This document shows positions 1 through 13,800 of a stretch of 64,000 nucleotides of DNA, one piece after another. A program made the position numbers and the translations under genes. Numbering within the stretch: the first letter of the stretch is position 1; each line of letters starts with the position of its first letter. Under the pieces are notes generated by a model that saw nothing but the letters and a program-made list of their open reading frames with translations, did not search any database and was not told where the DNA came from. Source of the DNA: Bugula neritina (Eukaryota; Bryozoa; Gymnolaemata; Cheilostomatida; Bugulidae); the NCBI GenBank assembly GCA_964035545.1, contig OZ037766.1, positions 23,488,767-23,552,766 of the forward strand, read 5' to 3'.

Positions 1-1832
1 AACAGTTTCATTTGGGTGCTAGAGCTTGCATTGTCACTGCCAGTCAGTAGCTAGGGCGAGACTCAGACACTCTAATTATACGGAGAGGAAATATAAGTAA
101 ACTATAGAGGGGTAGTCAGTCAGGGTATAGACTACAGAGGGAGAGTCAGTAAGTTACTACTAGTAAATCAGTCTCTGCTAATTGTCTAGTGGCTGTCATG
201 TAGTCCTGTGAGGTCAACCATCCTGCATTCTCTTTCTCACTCCTCTGCATTTGCTTGTAGAATCAGTTCTGAGTTTTACTTAGCTACTTTTCACTCACTG
301 TGATTATGATGTGGTGTAACTTTTTGCTCATGATTACGATTTTTTGTATAGTCTAATTGAATTTTTCATTTGTTGAATTAATGATATATAAAACTAGAGC
401 CTGGAGTTTTCTGACTCGCACTGGTGTGAAACTGTAGTTTGTCAAATAGCACTAGTTCTGGTGGATATTTGTAGTAGGGGGAGTAGTTTACTCCTAAATA
501 AAGCATGTCCCCTTTCAACTCAAATTGCAAATTAAAAACTGAACACTAAAGCTAAGCAACAATCTACACCTCTGCATTTAAGTGGATAATTGGTGATGGC
601 TGTCTTATGGATGTCATCATATGTAGGTCTGAGACAATAGTAACTATTCTGATGGTTTGATGGCCTTTGTGTCTGTCTAAGCAGGTGGTGCTGTTTGTTT
701 TCCTTTTCAGAAACTTCAGTTATTCTCAACTTCTATCTCTAGTCAATTTATTGAAATGTTGATTTGGAGATCTGTGGTGGGAATGTCCATCATATGTTTG
801 ATAATTCTACACCTTCTACCAAAACTGTCTTTGCATTTCCATGAAACATCATCAATCTGAGTGAGTGAGGGAGTGAGCGAGTGTGTGAGTCTAGTTACTG
901 GAGAGTAGCAAGGAGTGCATTTGCTTGCTTTAATTATTAGGTGTGACATGTAGAATGACATCATGTATGAGCTGTACGCTGGTTGTGCAGTATTTCTAAC
1001 TTAGTCTTTGCCTCTTCTCACAGCTGTGGACTCGGTTATTGATTTATTTCTTAAAAGCAAACCACAAGCCACTCTCTCTTCTCCATTTGGTTTTGCTGTT
1101 ATCAGAGAGCAGACCGTGATGTGCCTCTACCCCCTCATAAATTTACTTCTAGTCTTGTAACTCTATGGCACTTCCTTATGCCATCTGTAGTTATAACTGC
1201 TGTTACTAATTGCTATCAACCTTGTTTATTATTTAGTTATGTGCTGTTGCAATAGCAGGCCTATCAGAACTTTTTACTGTTCTGTGTTAATGGAGAACTT
1301 GTTTCAACCTAGTTTTTCTAGTTCTACATGAAATCACTTTTACCAGATTTGAAATCTGGTATAAGCTTTTTCCAAAATATGTTCGTTTTTGGTGTTTTAA
1401 AGCCAACAGAAAATACAAATATTTGGGAACTGTAAGCATAGCTGGCAAGGCCTTCGGTGGAGATAGAATATATAGCTGCCTCAAGGCTAGCGTACTGTGA
1501 TATCAACTACCAAAACTTGCGCCTACTTTATTTTAGTAGAAGTAGAGTTACAGCGGAGTTACAGCAGAGTTACAGAGTTACAGTAGTAGAGTAGAGTACA
1601 GCTGTTAATGAATGATGTCTGTGTAATGTTCAGATGAGCTTAGTTACTTGTATCAGGTTGAGCAGGAAGGATATGTGCTGCCCAAATCCTAATCACATAC
1701 TCATATATTATCATCATTATTATGTAGTCATGTGGTGTGTTGGCTTTCTTCCTGTCCTCTCTCTCTCTCTTATGTGGTGTTACTCAGTGTGTCTGGCTTT
1801 GTAAGTATTCAGTCTCCATTTTGTTTTTATAG
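1..1832. other. 5' flank or intron of the zinc-finger gene; no certain exon
   Basis: No zinc finger is encoded here. The first finger exon opens at 1833 with two bases of a split codon, so at least one more upstream exon must exist. One stretch looks weakly coding: after a pyrimidine-rich acceptor ending at about 1022, the + strand stays open to a TAA at about 1160 and would read VDSVIDLFLKSKPQATL and onward. I see no strong donor closing it (a GTGATG at about 1120 is possible), so it is only a candidate exon. A few short ACAG/AGTT repeats lie near 1545-1590. Nothing else is recognised. Confidence 0.35.
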
Positions 1833-4800
1833 GGTTACCAAGCCACGCATTCAGTAGGAACTATTACTGCCGATTTTGTTCTTTCAACACGACCAAGTCA
1901 AAGGTCCATCTTTACCACCTGGTGGACGTACACGGAGTTGACTATAAGATATTCTCCTGTGATAGATGTGACTATGCCAGCAGGTGGAAATGCAAGGTAT
2001 GTTTTTTGTACATGTTATATACCTACAGACTACGGAATAGTAGCAGTTATAGATATAGTAGCTAGTGCTCAGATGTGCATTCGGACAAGATGGCCTTCTT
2101 ACAAGATGCGTGACACATTAATGGAGATTATGGAGAGGCTGAGATATGAAGCTGATATACTGACTGTATAGATGACTTGTGTGCTTGTTCTATACAATAG
2201 CCAACAGGGCCGTGATAATACAGAAACTATATCAATAATAGAGCAGACAAAGGCTCCAGCTGGTAATAATGTCAATATAGATAAGTATTTCTCAAGTGTC
2301 TGTATGGAAACCAGCTGAATAATTGCAGTGTTGTGCTTTCTAGTTGCTCTTGACAGTCGCTGTTCAATTGATACTTGCCTCTCTCTTAACCATTGCATAG
2401 GTCTGTAATACACCATATTCTATACCATATTCTCCCGTAAAGGAACAATTGTAATGCTTCACAATGAATGGCAGCTGGAAGCCCTTTAAACCTTCAATAT
2501 GCAAAATTTTAATCAGTCTCATAATTTACACTTGGTTACCAGCTTGGCATGTGGGTTGGCCATAGCAATTTTCAAACCTCGTGGCATTAGTATTGACCAC
2601 TCCGTGTAGAGCAACTAAGATTCCATACACTCTTTTCTAAGCCTCCTCCCTGCATTCAGGAACTTTGCTCTCCTTGTAGGTTATTCGGCATCGTAAGATG
2701 ATTCATAAGATTAACGAGCCCAAGTTTGAACCAGAAGTGCACGACAGCCGTAACCAGACAGGAAAAAGGCCTCCGCCAGCCCTCCACACCTCTCACTTGC
2801 AGTCTCCTACCAGCTCTCCTGTGGACAGTGGCACAACCTATCGTAAGAGCACTAACTCTCCTCCTCTCCTGGCTCAAAAGCAGCAGTTTTCCTCCAATCA
2901 GAATCAGTCACTGCCGCCATTTACACCATCTACCAGCCCACTTTTAACCCATCCAATCAATCCTTTTACCTATATTGCTGCCTCAGAGAGAGTATTAGTT
3001 GCGGAGAAAGGTTCTACTGGAGAGAGGGGGTCCACAGTGTCCCCCATACCCAACTCACTCACTCAGGTTTTCAAAATGATAGGGGAGGAGAACTCGGGCT
3101 ACTTATCTCCTTCAAAACCAGCAACACAGCTGGACAGTTCAGTGTCTAGGTGAGTGAGTTTACTGTGGTAACCCAGCTAGAGTGTGTGCAGCAGATAGAT
3201 AGAGCAGTGCAGCAGTACAGAGGTAGAGTAGTGTAGTAGGCAGGTAGAGTTGTGTAGCAGACAGGTAGAGTAGTGTAGCAGGCAGGTAGAGTAGTGTAGC
3301 AGGCAGGTAGAGTAGTGTAGCAGGCAGGTAGAGTAGTGTAGCAGGCAGGTAGAGTAGTGTAGCAGGCAGGTAGAGTAGTGCAGCAGGCAGGTAGAGTAGT
3401 GCAGCAGGCAGGTAGAGTAGTGTAGCAGGCAGGTAGAGTAGTGCAGCAGGCAGGTAGAGTAGTGCAGCAAGCAGGTAGAGTAGTGTAGAAGTATAAAGGT
3501 AGAGTAGTGCAGCAGGCAGGTAGAGTGTTCAGCTGAAAGAAAGAGTGAAGGTTACTGATAAGAATATTTGCTAGTTTGTCCTGTAATCTGGAGTATTGAT
3601 TCTGTCTCCAATGGCTACCAGCATCATCTTCATATCACTGGAAACTATGAGCCAGACTTATAGGCTCGTGTAGGCAAGAGTGGCTACAGTGTGTGCATGT
3701 AGCAGTTGCTGTAAGACATACACAGCTGTAGCTACAATGTGTGCATGTAGCAGTTGCTGTAAGACATACACAGCTGTAGCTACAGTGTGTGCATGTAGCA
3801 GTTGCTGTAAGACATACACAGCTGTAGCTACAGTGTGTGCATGTAACAGTTACTGTAAGACATGCACAGCTGTAGCTACAGTGTGTGCATGTAGCAGTTA
3901 CTGTAAGACATACACAACAGTAGCTACAGTGTATGCATGTGGCAGTAGCTACAATGTGTATACAACAGTATTTCTAATAGCTCTACTGAATGTAATAGCA
4001 GCTTAATTGGTTCAATAGCAATGCAACAGTAGTAACTACAGTATGTATTCTGTATACTGTAACATATACGCTGTACACACTACAGTATACAGAATTATGT
4101 ACCTTGTTTACAATAGTATGTACTCTGTTTACAAAATTATGTGCCCTGTATACTGTAGTATGTGCACTTTATACAGTACGCTGTGAAGTATATACAGTAA
4201 TGCTACAGTGTGTATATGTACTGCTGATATTTTTTAGGCGTAAGCAACGTAAACCAGTGAATATTCACCGGGTTGTGCCAACTGACTCAGCTATAAAAGA
4301 TGAGGATGAGAGAGAGGATAACTCTATGGATACATCACCCAATTCTCTAATTGGTTAGTTGAGGATACATTGTTATTTCTATAGTGCATAGTATATTATT
4401 TATATGTATTATATTACTGCTGATTGCAACTTACAGTATATGTTGTAGTACACAGTATATTATGTCCATACAACATTTTACTATATGCTGTAGTATACTA
4501 TATTGAGATCTGAGACAGTATTTGGTCTTATCGACATACTAAATTAAAATATAATATGTAAATGTATCTAATTATATACTTCATAATGTAAATAGTACAG
4601 AACATAGACAGACAAGTTCTCGCTGGATTGTTGAACACTAGATTGGGGATGTGCCAATCTGTGTGGCTAATGGTAGAAGAACCTGCCAAAACCTTCATTC
4701 CGCAGTACGCATGACATTGTATCGTTTACCTCTGCTGTACTGACGCTCATTTTGTGCACTGAAGGTCTATTTGGACGCCCAGGAAGTTCGGATGGCTCCA

Positions 4801-7800
4801 GTACTGATGGTATACTTAATGGACCAAGCTGGAGGAGAAGGCTAATACCTACAGCCGTAACCATGACAACCTCATCTGTAGTGGATAATGAGAAGCTAGT
4901 GACTAGCCCATCTGAACAGCCCCTGCTGAGTAAATCACTGCATGAGAATAACAACACCAGTGAGTGCTGGCCACTTGACACTGAGAGCCCAATATGGCAT
5001 TCGAGATACATTGTGGGTTCTGTTATATTATATAAACACCTGTCTGGCTTGCAGCGTAAATGAGGATGTGTGTTTATCTGTTGCAGTTACAGGACTTCCC
5101 TTCGCCAACCCGCCATCTCCACAGTCAGCTACTGGTAGTCATGGCAACCACTTGAGCAATGACACAATCAATCAAAATCAGGAAGATAACTCCATGGATG
5201 ACCAGTTCCTTATAAAGGTATTTCTGGGTTTTGTACGTGTACTTGTAGCCTATTTATTATAATGGTAGAAAGTTTATTGAATCATGATATCTAGTTCCAG
5301 AAATTGGCTTCTTCTGATGACGAAAATGTTTATTTTTAAAATATTAAAAATAGAAAAGTGTGTGTGTCTTGACTTAGTAAGGTAATTAGTAGATAAGTTG
5401 ACTTATAACAAGCAAGTGTTTGAGTTGGCACCCAGAGTATATGACTCGTAGTGTGTAGGTCATATAACTCTAAGTATATGACTCGTAGTGTGTAGTTTAT
5501 GTAACTCTAAGTATATGACTCGTAGTGTGTAGTTTTATGTAACTCTAAGTATATGGCTCGTACTGTGTAGGTCATGTAACTTTAGATATATGACTCGTAG
5601 TGTGTAGTTTATGTAACTCCAAGTATATGACTCGTACTGTGTAGGTCATGTAACTATTACTTCTTGCAGGAGAACCGCGTTGAACGAATCAGTATAGATG
5701 ACGAACCTCATTACCGTTGTGTAAAATGCAATTTCATTAGCAAGTATTTGTGGAAGACTAATAAGCACGTCAAAGACAGTCATGGGAAAGACAAGACTTC
5801 TTTCAGCGTCCCGGTAGGTTGCCTGCACTATGTCATTGCAGAGAAGTTGAGAGCTCATTGAAGTTTTTTGTGTTGATAAATCGCTATGCATCAGAGTGTG
5901 ATTTGATGTTTATAGGAATTACAAAAGGAAGACCAATCATTAAAATCCTCATTCTCTTCGGCCAATCAGAAATCTCTACATCGTCACACGACTGAGCACC
6001 ATCCCAAACTATTTCAACACTCAATGTTACCCAACCCACCTGCTTCCTCAGACTTAGAGGACAGCCAAGATGAAGGTGAGATAGTTTTTAGCTCACGTCA
6101 CTGCGGGGGGGGGAGAGGTGCTACCCGCAAGGGTGTCATTCTGTTTACTACTAACAGGAAAGTTGTTGAATGCTGCTACCAAATCTTTAAAAGATGATAA
6201 ATTTTCTCAAGGTCTTTTAGTCTTAGTTGAAAGTACATTGCATAACATTTACTAGTATGAGTTTTAATAAAGCAACTGCTGTAGACTTTTATAAGCATTT
6301 TTGACTGGGTTGAATCCGCTTGTAATATAATTTGAGACTCCTCTAGAAATAGCTGGTAACAGCATCACTTGGGTTTAGTGAATGTAAATATTGATTGTGT
6401 GTAAAGGAAACTTTAGTAAATTATACACTATTATCAATATGTTTGGCTAACAATGGCGCCAAAACCTTGCTCAATTTAATTGGTATTGAATTTTGAATAT
6501 TGAATATTGAATTTTTGGTATAACTGGACAATATGACTGATATAGTAGTATAAAATTTCTGCTCCTCTCTCGTTGCATAAACAAAAAATGCACGACACCA
6601 TTGGCTAAGGTGGCATTTTTGCTCCTTACGAGCCGACTCAACTCTGTAGGAAATGTCTAATGAGGTTGCCTGTGCTCTGCTTAACATCTCAAACTCTGTC
6701 CATTCCACTCCCCCATCAGATAAGCTGTGTAAGCTATGCAATAGGCTCCGTATGAAACACAATCTGTGGCTATAAATTCACCTGTATGTCTATTATGCTG
6801 ATCCCTTGGTTAGTGTGTAGTTGATCTAGCTAATGATGCATGTAATGTGCACGGTAAATGTGCCATGTACCCCTCCTAGCTATGCTAAACCTCCCTATGT
6901 CTATTTCTACTGTTGATGTAGCTCTTGAGTTTCTGTTATTAAGTGTGGGACCTGTAACATGTGGTCAGCCAAAATGCGATTTTCTATCCCTTATTTATCA
7001 ATACAACTTTTTAATGTAATCCTACATGAGGTTCAGAAAGGGTTGCATCCTACTGCAGTACTATGCACCTTGAGCTAAATTACTTAAGACTATTGGTAAC
7101 AATGGGCAGTGACTGTTGTAGAGTAGTAGTAGTGGATAGTAGTTACTGCTAATAACTAGTAGTTGTTACTAATTATTTAATGTTGCACTAGCTGCTAATG
7201 AATAGTACTACATCTTATTGAGTATACTATTCACTAGCATCTAGTACTAACTATTAGCAGTTCAATTTATGTCTCAGTAGTCAGTATTCAGTACTATATA
7301 CCAGTAATTACTACTTGTAGTTACTACCTATTACCTATTATTGTTACTAGCAACTTGCAGTTGTTACCAGTTAACTAATTACTAGTAATTGCTATTTACT
7401 AGTGACTGGTAGTTACTAGTAACTAATAGTTTTTACTAGGTGCTTGTAGTTGGCACATATTATTAGTAGTTGATACTAAGTAGGAGTTAGTACTGGTAGT
7501 TAGTACTGGTAGTTAGTACTGGTAGTTAGTGCTGGTAGTTAGTACTGGTAGTTAGTGATAGTTACCAACGACTACTAGTTGGTACCAGTGACTACTATCG
7601 ACTGCAGGCATGCTTAGTGGTGAGGGAGAGTTGTACACGTGTGAACTGTGCGGGTACACTGCTCGTAACTGGAGTAAGATGAAGGAGCACATGATCCGAC
7701 ACTCGGAAGGCACCCCCTTTGCCTGTTCGTATTGTGACTCCAAGTACAAGCGACCCGCCGATCTCAATCGTCATCTTAAAATTAAACATAATACATGCTT

Positions 7801-10800
7801 GGCTGACATTGGACTGGATGGTCCCACACTCAAAGGGGTGATGACTCCCTATCAAAGTACAGGTAAACTTTAATTTATCAAATTGCTGCAGGCAAATGTT
7901 GCAGAGAGATGCAGCGGTTGAATTCTTTCACCTGCGGGTTACTAATGCATCGAATCCTTGTAAAGGAGCTTCTACTACCTCATACTATGTACATCTATCT
8001 CGTATAGTGTCTGCATCTATACTGTATAGTGGCTGCATCTATACTGTATAGTGTCTGCATCTATCTCGTATAGTGTCTGCATCTATACTGTATAGTGTCT
8101 GCATCTATACCGTATAGTGTCTGCATCTATACCGTATAGTGTCTGCATCTATACTGTATAGTGTCTGCATCTATACCGTATAGTGTCTGCATCTATACCG
8201 TATAGTGTCTGCATCTATACTGTATAGTGTCTGCATCTATACTGTATAGTGCCCTGAATGTATTCAGTTAATGCACTCTGCTTAGTATGAACGTGAATGG
8301 CTTAATGCATGTCTGCATTTCTACTAACACTAAACCCTCCATCTAACAGCTTGATCCTGGCTGGTCAACTCCTTTAAGTCCCCAACTTAACAATGGGAAG
8401 AGAATGGGATTGTGGGTAAGCCTGCTTTTGACTGCCAATTGCATAGTCTGAGTTGTTTTTTCGTCTATTTTTAGATGATGCCGCAGCTGTTGGCGAAAAT
8501 GTTAGTCTGAGCTCTTTGAAACGGCCACTCAATTCTACTGAGAATAGTATGGGAGGGGAGAGTGACGAGGAAGGAGACGACCCCAAGAGGCTTTGTATTG
8601 ATGAAGATGACATCAACCTTCAATGTAATAAATGCAGCTACGTGGCCAAGTGGAAAAGTGATCTAGAGCGACACGTGAAGGTAAATAAATGGTTACTGTC
8701 CTCAACGAGTGTAGTTGATGTAGTATTGCTGGTACCTGTGTGTACAGGTTAGTATTTCCATCTCTTGGTTCACTTTAACTGTGTGTACAGGTTGACACTT
8801 CATCTGTAGGTACACTCTGAGGAGAAACGGTTTGGCTGCAGTGTGTGCTACAAGTCATACAAGTATCACGGAGACTTAAACGTGCACATGAGGAAAGCTC
8901 ACCCCAACGTTCCCATTAAATCTAACAAACAAAGCAGCCAATCAGTGAGCAGACCTTCATCTATGTGTAAAACACCCCCACCTAACGTGCAGGTGCTCTC
9001 TAATGAAGTAAGTCTGTGAGTGTGTACATAGTGTGTCTGTACCCGTGAATATGTAGTGCTCCCTCTACATCTCACGGCTCCAGTTCTCACGAAATTCTAT
9101 AGGCCATGAAAAGGGCTTGGTCCCCTGTTTTGTGGCTTATGTATGTGTATAGGGTCAAAACGACTGAATTTAACTGATCCGTGGGTTAATTTTGGTATTT
9201 TACTATGTCAGGAATTGAGATTTCAAGACTCAAAGCCTAGTGAGATATGAAGGGAGCACTGTAGTATGTACTCTATATACACTAACATACAATATTTACA
9301 GCATTATAATATTATATTCGTACTGCTGTTGACAGGTCATAGTAAACATGAGTCATGCTGCGATAATCAACCCGTTAGCTAACCTTGGTCCACCTTCGCT
9401 GCCTTCAACCAAACCGCAGTTTAGCCCGCAGCATCCCAGAGTTTCTAAACTCTCCTCTAGCAGCTCCACTCCACAGATGCCGGTGTTGAAACCGGCTCCT
9501 AACATAAAGTCTTCTGGAACTCTGCGCCTGAATGGCAGCAGTAAAGAAACTGTTATTAGACTCAACTCTGATGGTAAACCTATTAAAAAGGGAGAACTGG
9601 ACCCTTCAACAATGGTGCATGTGCCTGGAGGTTTGTTTAAACTGTCACTGTGCTTTAATCAAATTTTTATTTTATTTTATGAGTATTACAAACCAGTGGT
9701 TCCTTCGTTACATTTTAGTGGAATATGAATTACATTGTATATTGTGTATTACATTGTATTAGGGTGTAAATTACATTGTATTTCGGTATGTATTATTGTT
9801 GATTAGGCTGCTACAACTAAAAACAATTGGATGTTTCCATGCCAGTGACATAGGTTTGCTAGATTATATACCATTTGTGTATCAGCGAAACTAGGAATTT
9901 TCTGTCTCTTTTATCAACTTGCGTCATAGTTAGCTGATCAGTTGCATAATCAATGTGAATGAAATGAGCCAAGGTCAACCTTGTAGGGTTTTACTTTTTT
10001 CCTTTGCATTTGTATTTCCTTTTCAATTCTTAGTATCTAGTCATCTTTGCAGTGGAGGCTGGAAAATCATGGACATGGAAATGTTTTGCAAAAGTCTCTT
10101 CTTAGAGGCTTTGGTGTATGGAATGGTGTGTACAATATGCAGTGTAGTGTTGGAATGTTGTGCAATAACTGCAGCCTTGCCTTTTTATCAGGAGAGTTCA
10201 AATGCCTCAACTGTTGCTACGAGACCAATTTCAAGTCTCACCTGGATGCCCACATGCGGCTTCACCCAGAGAAACCTTTCCAGTGCAACTTCTGCTCCTA
10301 CGCCTCCTATTGGAGAGGAGATACCAAGAAACATATTGAGAAAAACCACCCTGAGATGCTACCAGAAGGCATAAATCCTTACAACTTGGTTGAACAGAAA
10401 TTTGAGGTTAATCAGCTATCTATATATACCAGGATACATTTTTTATTGCAAATGAAATATATATTTTAAAATACTCAATCTTTTTCAATATGCTTCTGGT
10501 AATTTCATTTTCAATGAGATGCTTCCATACACAATACAATGTAGTTTGTTGTATTTCCTAAACGCTATAGCAGTTTTATTAAAATAGTTATTATTTATAG
10601 TAATAATGGTTTTTATTATAATTTCATTTTGTCTTGTATATTCTATAGGAGGCCGTGAAAACTAGTCCGCACAGACATAAACCTCTACCAGAAGTGCACA
10701 ATATACCAACTAAATCTGATATCAAGTCTGACAAAGCTGTCATTTGGACTCCACCTAGTGGAGGCGTGTCTGAGCAACCGAAAGCTCCACCACTACAACC

Positions 10801-13800
10801 CACGCCTACAGCTGCTACCCAAAAGAGCTCCAATAAAGTGAGAGGTGAGAGAAATTTCTGATTGGTGTTTATTTTGATATAGCTGTAGCACACTGGCAAG
10901 ATGATGTTATGTTACCATGTACCATTACATTACCGTGTAATATATCATCATATAATGTAATATGTTATATCACATGTTCATACTATATAGTATATAGTAT
11001 AGACATGATCATAATATATAGTATAGACAAGCTCATAATATATAGTATAGACAAGCTCATAATATATACTATAGACATGTCCATAATATATAGTATAGAC
11101 ATGGTCATACTACATAGAATAGAATACATGATATAATGCACTACATTAGTGCAGTAGTATAGAAATATTCTATATATGCAGGTGAGGATGGAACCTCCCA
11201 AGTGTTATGCCCACACTGCCCGTACACAACCACCAGCGAATCACGGCTTAATGCTCATATGGCCACACACTACAACCTCAAAATATTCAAGTGTCCTTCT
11301 TGTGGTAAGAGCTGATTGCGACTGACTCGCTCTGACTCATTATACCTGTGTCTGTCTGCTATCTGTTAGGGTGGTCTTAGTAGTTAATTATCTGTCTACT
11401 TTATTAAAATTCTAACTCCAGTGAAATATTTAGATAAATCTAGGATTGTTTTGTTTGAGCATTCAGTTTTTTGAAACTTTCAAAATAAAATTAACTAATT
11501 GTTCTAATAATGGTAAAATCTTGGATTCTTTTTGTACCGCTCAAAGTGTGAGCATATTATCTTTATTTTCATCCTTCAAGCACATCTTCATGCTAGACAT
11601 TTTGTTTAATGATGTGATATGCAAATTTTATTTTTCTAAACTATTCTTCGAGTATCTTATTTTATATTAAAATTGTTTCAGTCAAACTAAAATAATTCCT
11701 TGCTGCCACTATGTACTATAAACTATGACTATGTACTGTCACTACGTACTATATATTGTCACTATGTACTGTGTATTGTATATTATCACTATGTACTGCA
11801 TACTGTAACTGAGTACTGTGATACGAATAGGAAAGCGAGCCAACTGGAAGTGGGACATACAGAAGCACATGCGTACGGATCACCCGTCCTGTGTGGATGA
11901 GGTGATAGTGCTGAGCACAGAAGAGGCTAAGGAGTCTCTAGACGAGTACCTGAAGCAGCACCCCGAACAGCGGAGTAAACCCAAGATAGGAGTCTCCGTC
12001 GACTATAAGCCTGACATGTGGCAGAAACCAAAAGTCAGCGCTGACCGGAGAGTGAGTTCCGCTAAGCTAATAGTGAGACCTTGTAGTTTATGTGGTGAGA
12101 GAATCTGTTCAACTGTAACCGCTTTGTTTATTTCTTATAAGCAGGACCTGTCTTCAAGCTCCAAGGCTACTAGTATTCGCCCATTCCGTTGCTCGGTGTG
12201 TGCACGACGCAGCAACTGGAAGTGTGACATTCGAAAGCACTACCGCCAGGTTCACTCGGACCGCGATGATGCTACTGTCGAGTTGATGACAAAGGAAGAG
12301 CTGCTAGAAGCAGGTAAATGCTGTCTTCCTCTAACCTTTACTCGCCTTAGAATTTGCTTCAACACGCTATTTTATAAGTATAAATGTCAAGTCTGTGTGT
12401 AGTGTGTCCTATTGTCCTAGAAATTGTCTATAAGCAGGCCCGAGTTGGGGGTGACTGGGTGCAGTAGTTTGGGATCGCGAGCTTTGAGTTGAGAGGCTCA
12501 ACGTCCAACCTCAACTCTAAACTCGAGAACCCTAACCTACTGCACTCAATCACCTCCAACTCGGGGCTGCTTATAGAAAATTCACAATTCTATGTGTCTT
12601 TTAACTTGTTTCTAGGGGAAAGAGAAGAAGATGTAGAAATGTATTATCCAGAGTTGAAAGGGTCAAATCGTAACAACACTATTAGACCATACAAATGCTC
12701 AGTGTGTGGGAAAAGTTCCAAGTACAGATGGGATGTGACCAAACACATAAAGATAATACACAAAGACGTAGCTGATGCTCATGTGGTTGAGGGTGAAGAG
12801 ATGCTGGAGACTGTAGACTCTGCTCCAAGTACACCAGATATGTCAGTCTATGAGGGAGAGCTGACAGACTCCCCGAAAGTGAGGAGTAGAGAACCTATAT
12901 CTCCAGATTCTGCCACCCGATCCATTAAATCTAATGGAACTAAAATTGGTAAACTATCACTATGTACTGTATGCTAAATGTTCCAGCTGGCTTTGCTTTC
13001 TATCATATCTCGGCTCTCATTCAGGTTTCATATAACTACTATAAACTCTGTAAAGGGAACTACAGTTTGTTACCTGATAGCCTAATATGTTATACTTCAA
13101 ATATGTTATGTAACTTGATATTGACTAATGGGCATGAGAAACTAATAAAAGGCATTTTATTGTCAGCTTTAAATATGTCTTTATACCCATTCCACTAACT
13201 TTGAAGCTGCTATTTACCCACGTCTACTTTCTAACCTGTTACTTATGCTTTACATCCTAGCGTTTTGTCTCTGCTTCATTGCCCCCTGTATCTTGTTAGC
13301 TAGTTTCTGCTAATCTTCTGTCACTGCATGTTAACAGCCTTCTTGCTATTTAGCCCAGGAGTAAAAATATATCTTTATTGTGTTGTGTACATGCTTGAAC
13401 CTGTAAGCAAGTCTAAACAAACAAAGGCAGTTACAGGGTAAAGTGTTTTTGCTGCAAGAAACTAGTGAATCATTATTGAAAAAATTGTTGATACAGGATG
13501 TGTTTGGTTAGATTGTTTGTACTAAAATCATCTCGCTCTGTTGTCATTTATATTCAACTGTGGACCAAAGGATTTGCTTAAAGCACTCACATTTTAAAGC
13601 ACTTTCATTTTTAGTTTATGGTTGAAGCTTGTATGTCGTTTCCTTCCTTACCAATGCTCTCTAAACCAGGCTGTTACTATTGCTATATCTGTTTACTCTC
13701 TGTGTTATGGGCTGTTACCAATGCTATGTCTATGTTTACTTCCTGTGTTATGGGCTGTTACCAATGCTATGTCTATGTTTACTTCCTGTGTTATGGGCTG

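Noticed and set aside
3149-3240. Junction origin for the 21-bp array in intron 2
   Set aside because: The GTGAGTGAG donor and the GCAGGCAGGTAGAG unit share only a short AGGT core; a gap-free alignment is no better than chance by eye.
3177-4006. LHYSTCL and ATVCACSSCCKTYTAV repeat proteins
   Set aside because: Translations of the 21-bp and 48-bp minisatellites in an intron.
12094-12144. Small intron inside zinc-finger exon 15
   Set aside because: Donor and acceptor phases disagree, so splicing would shift frame; reading through keeps finger 12 in frame.
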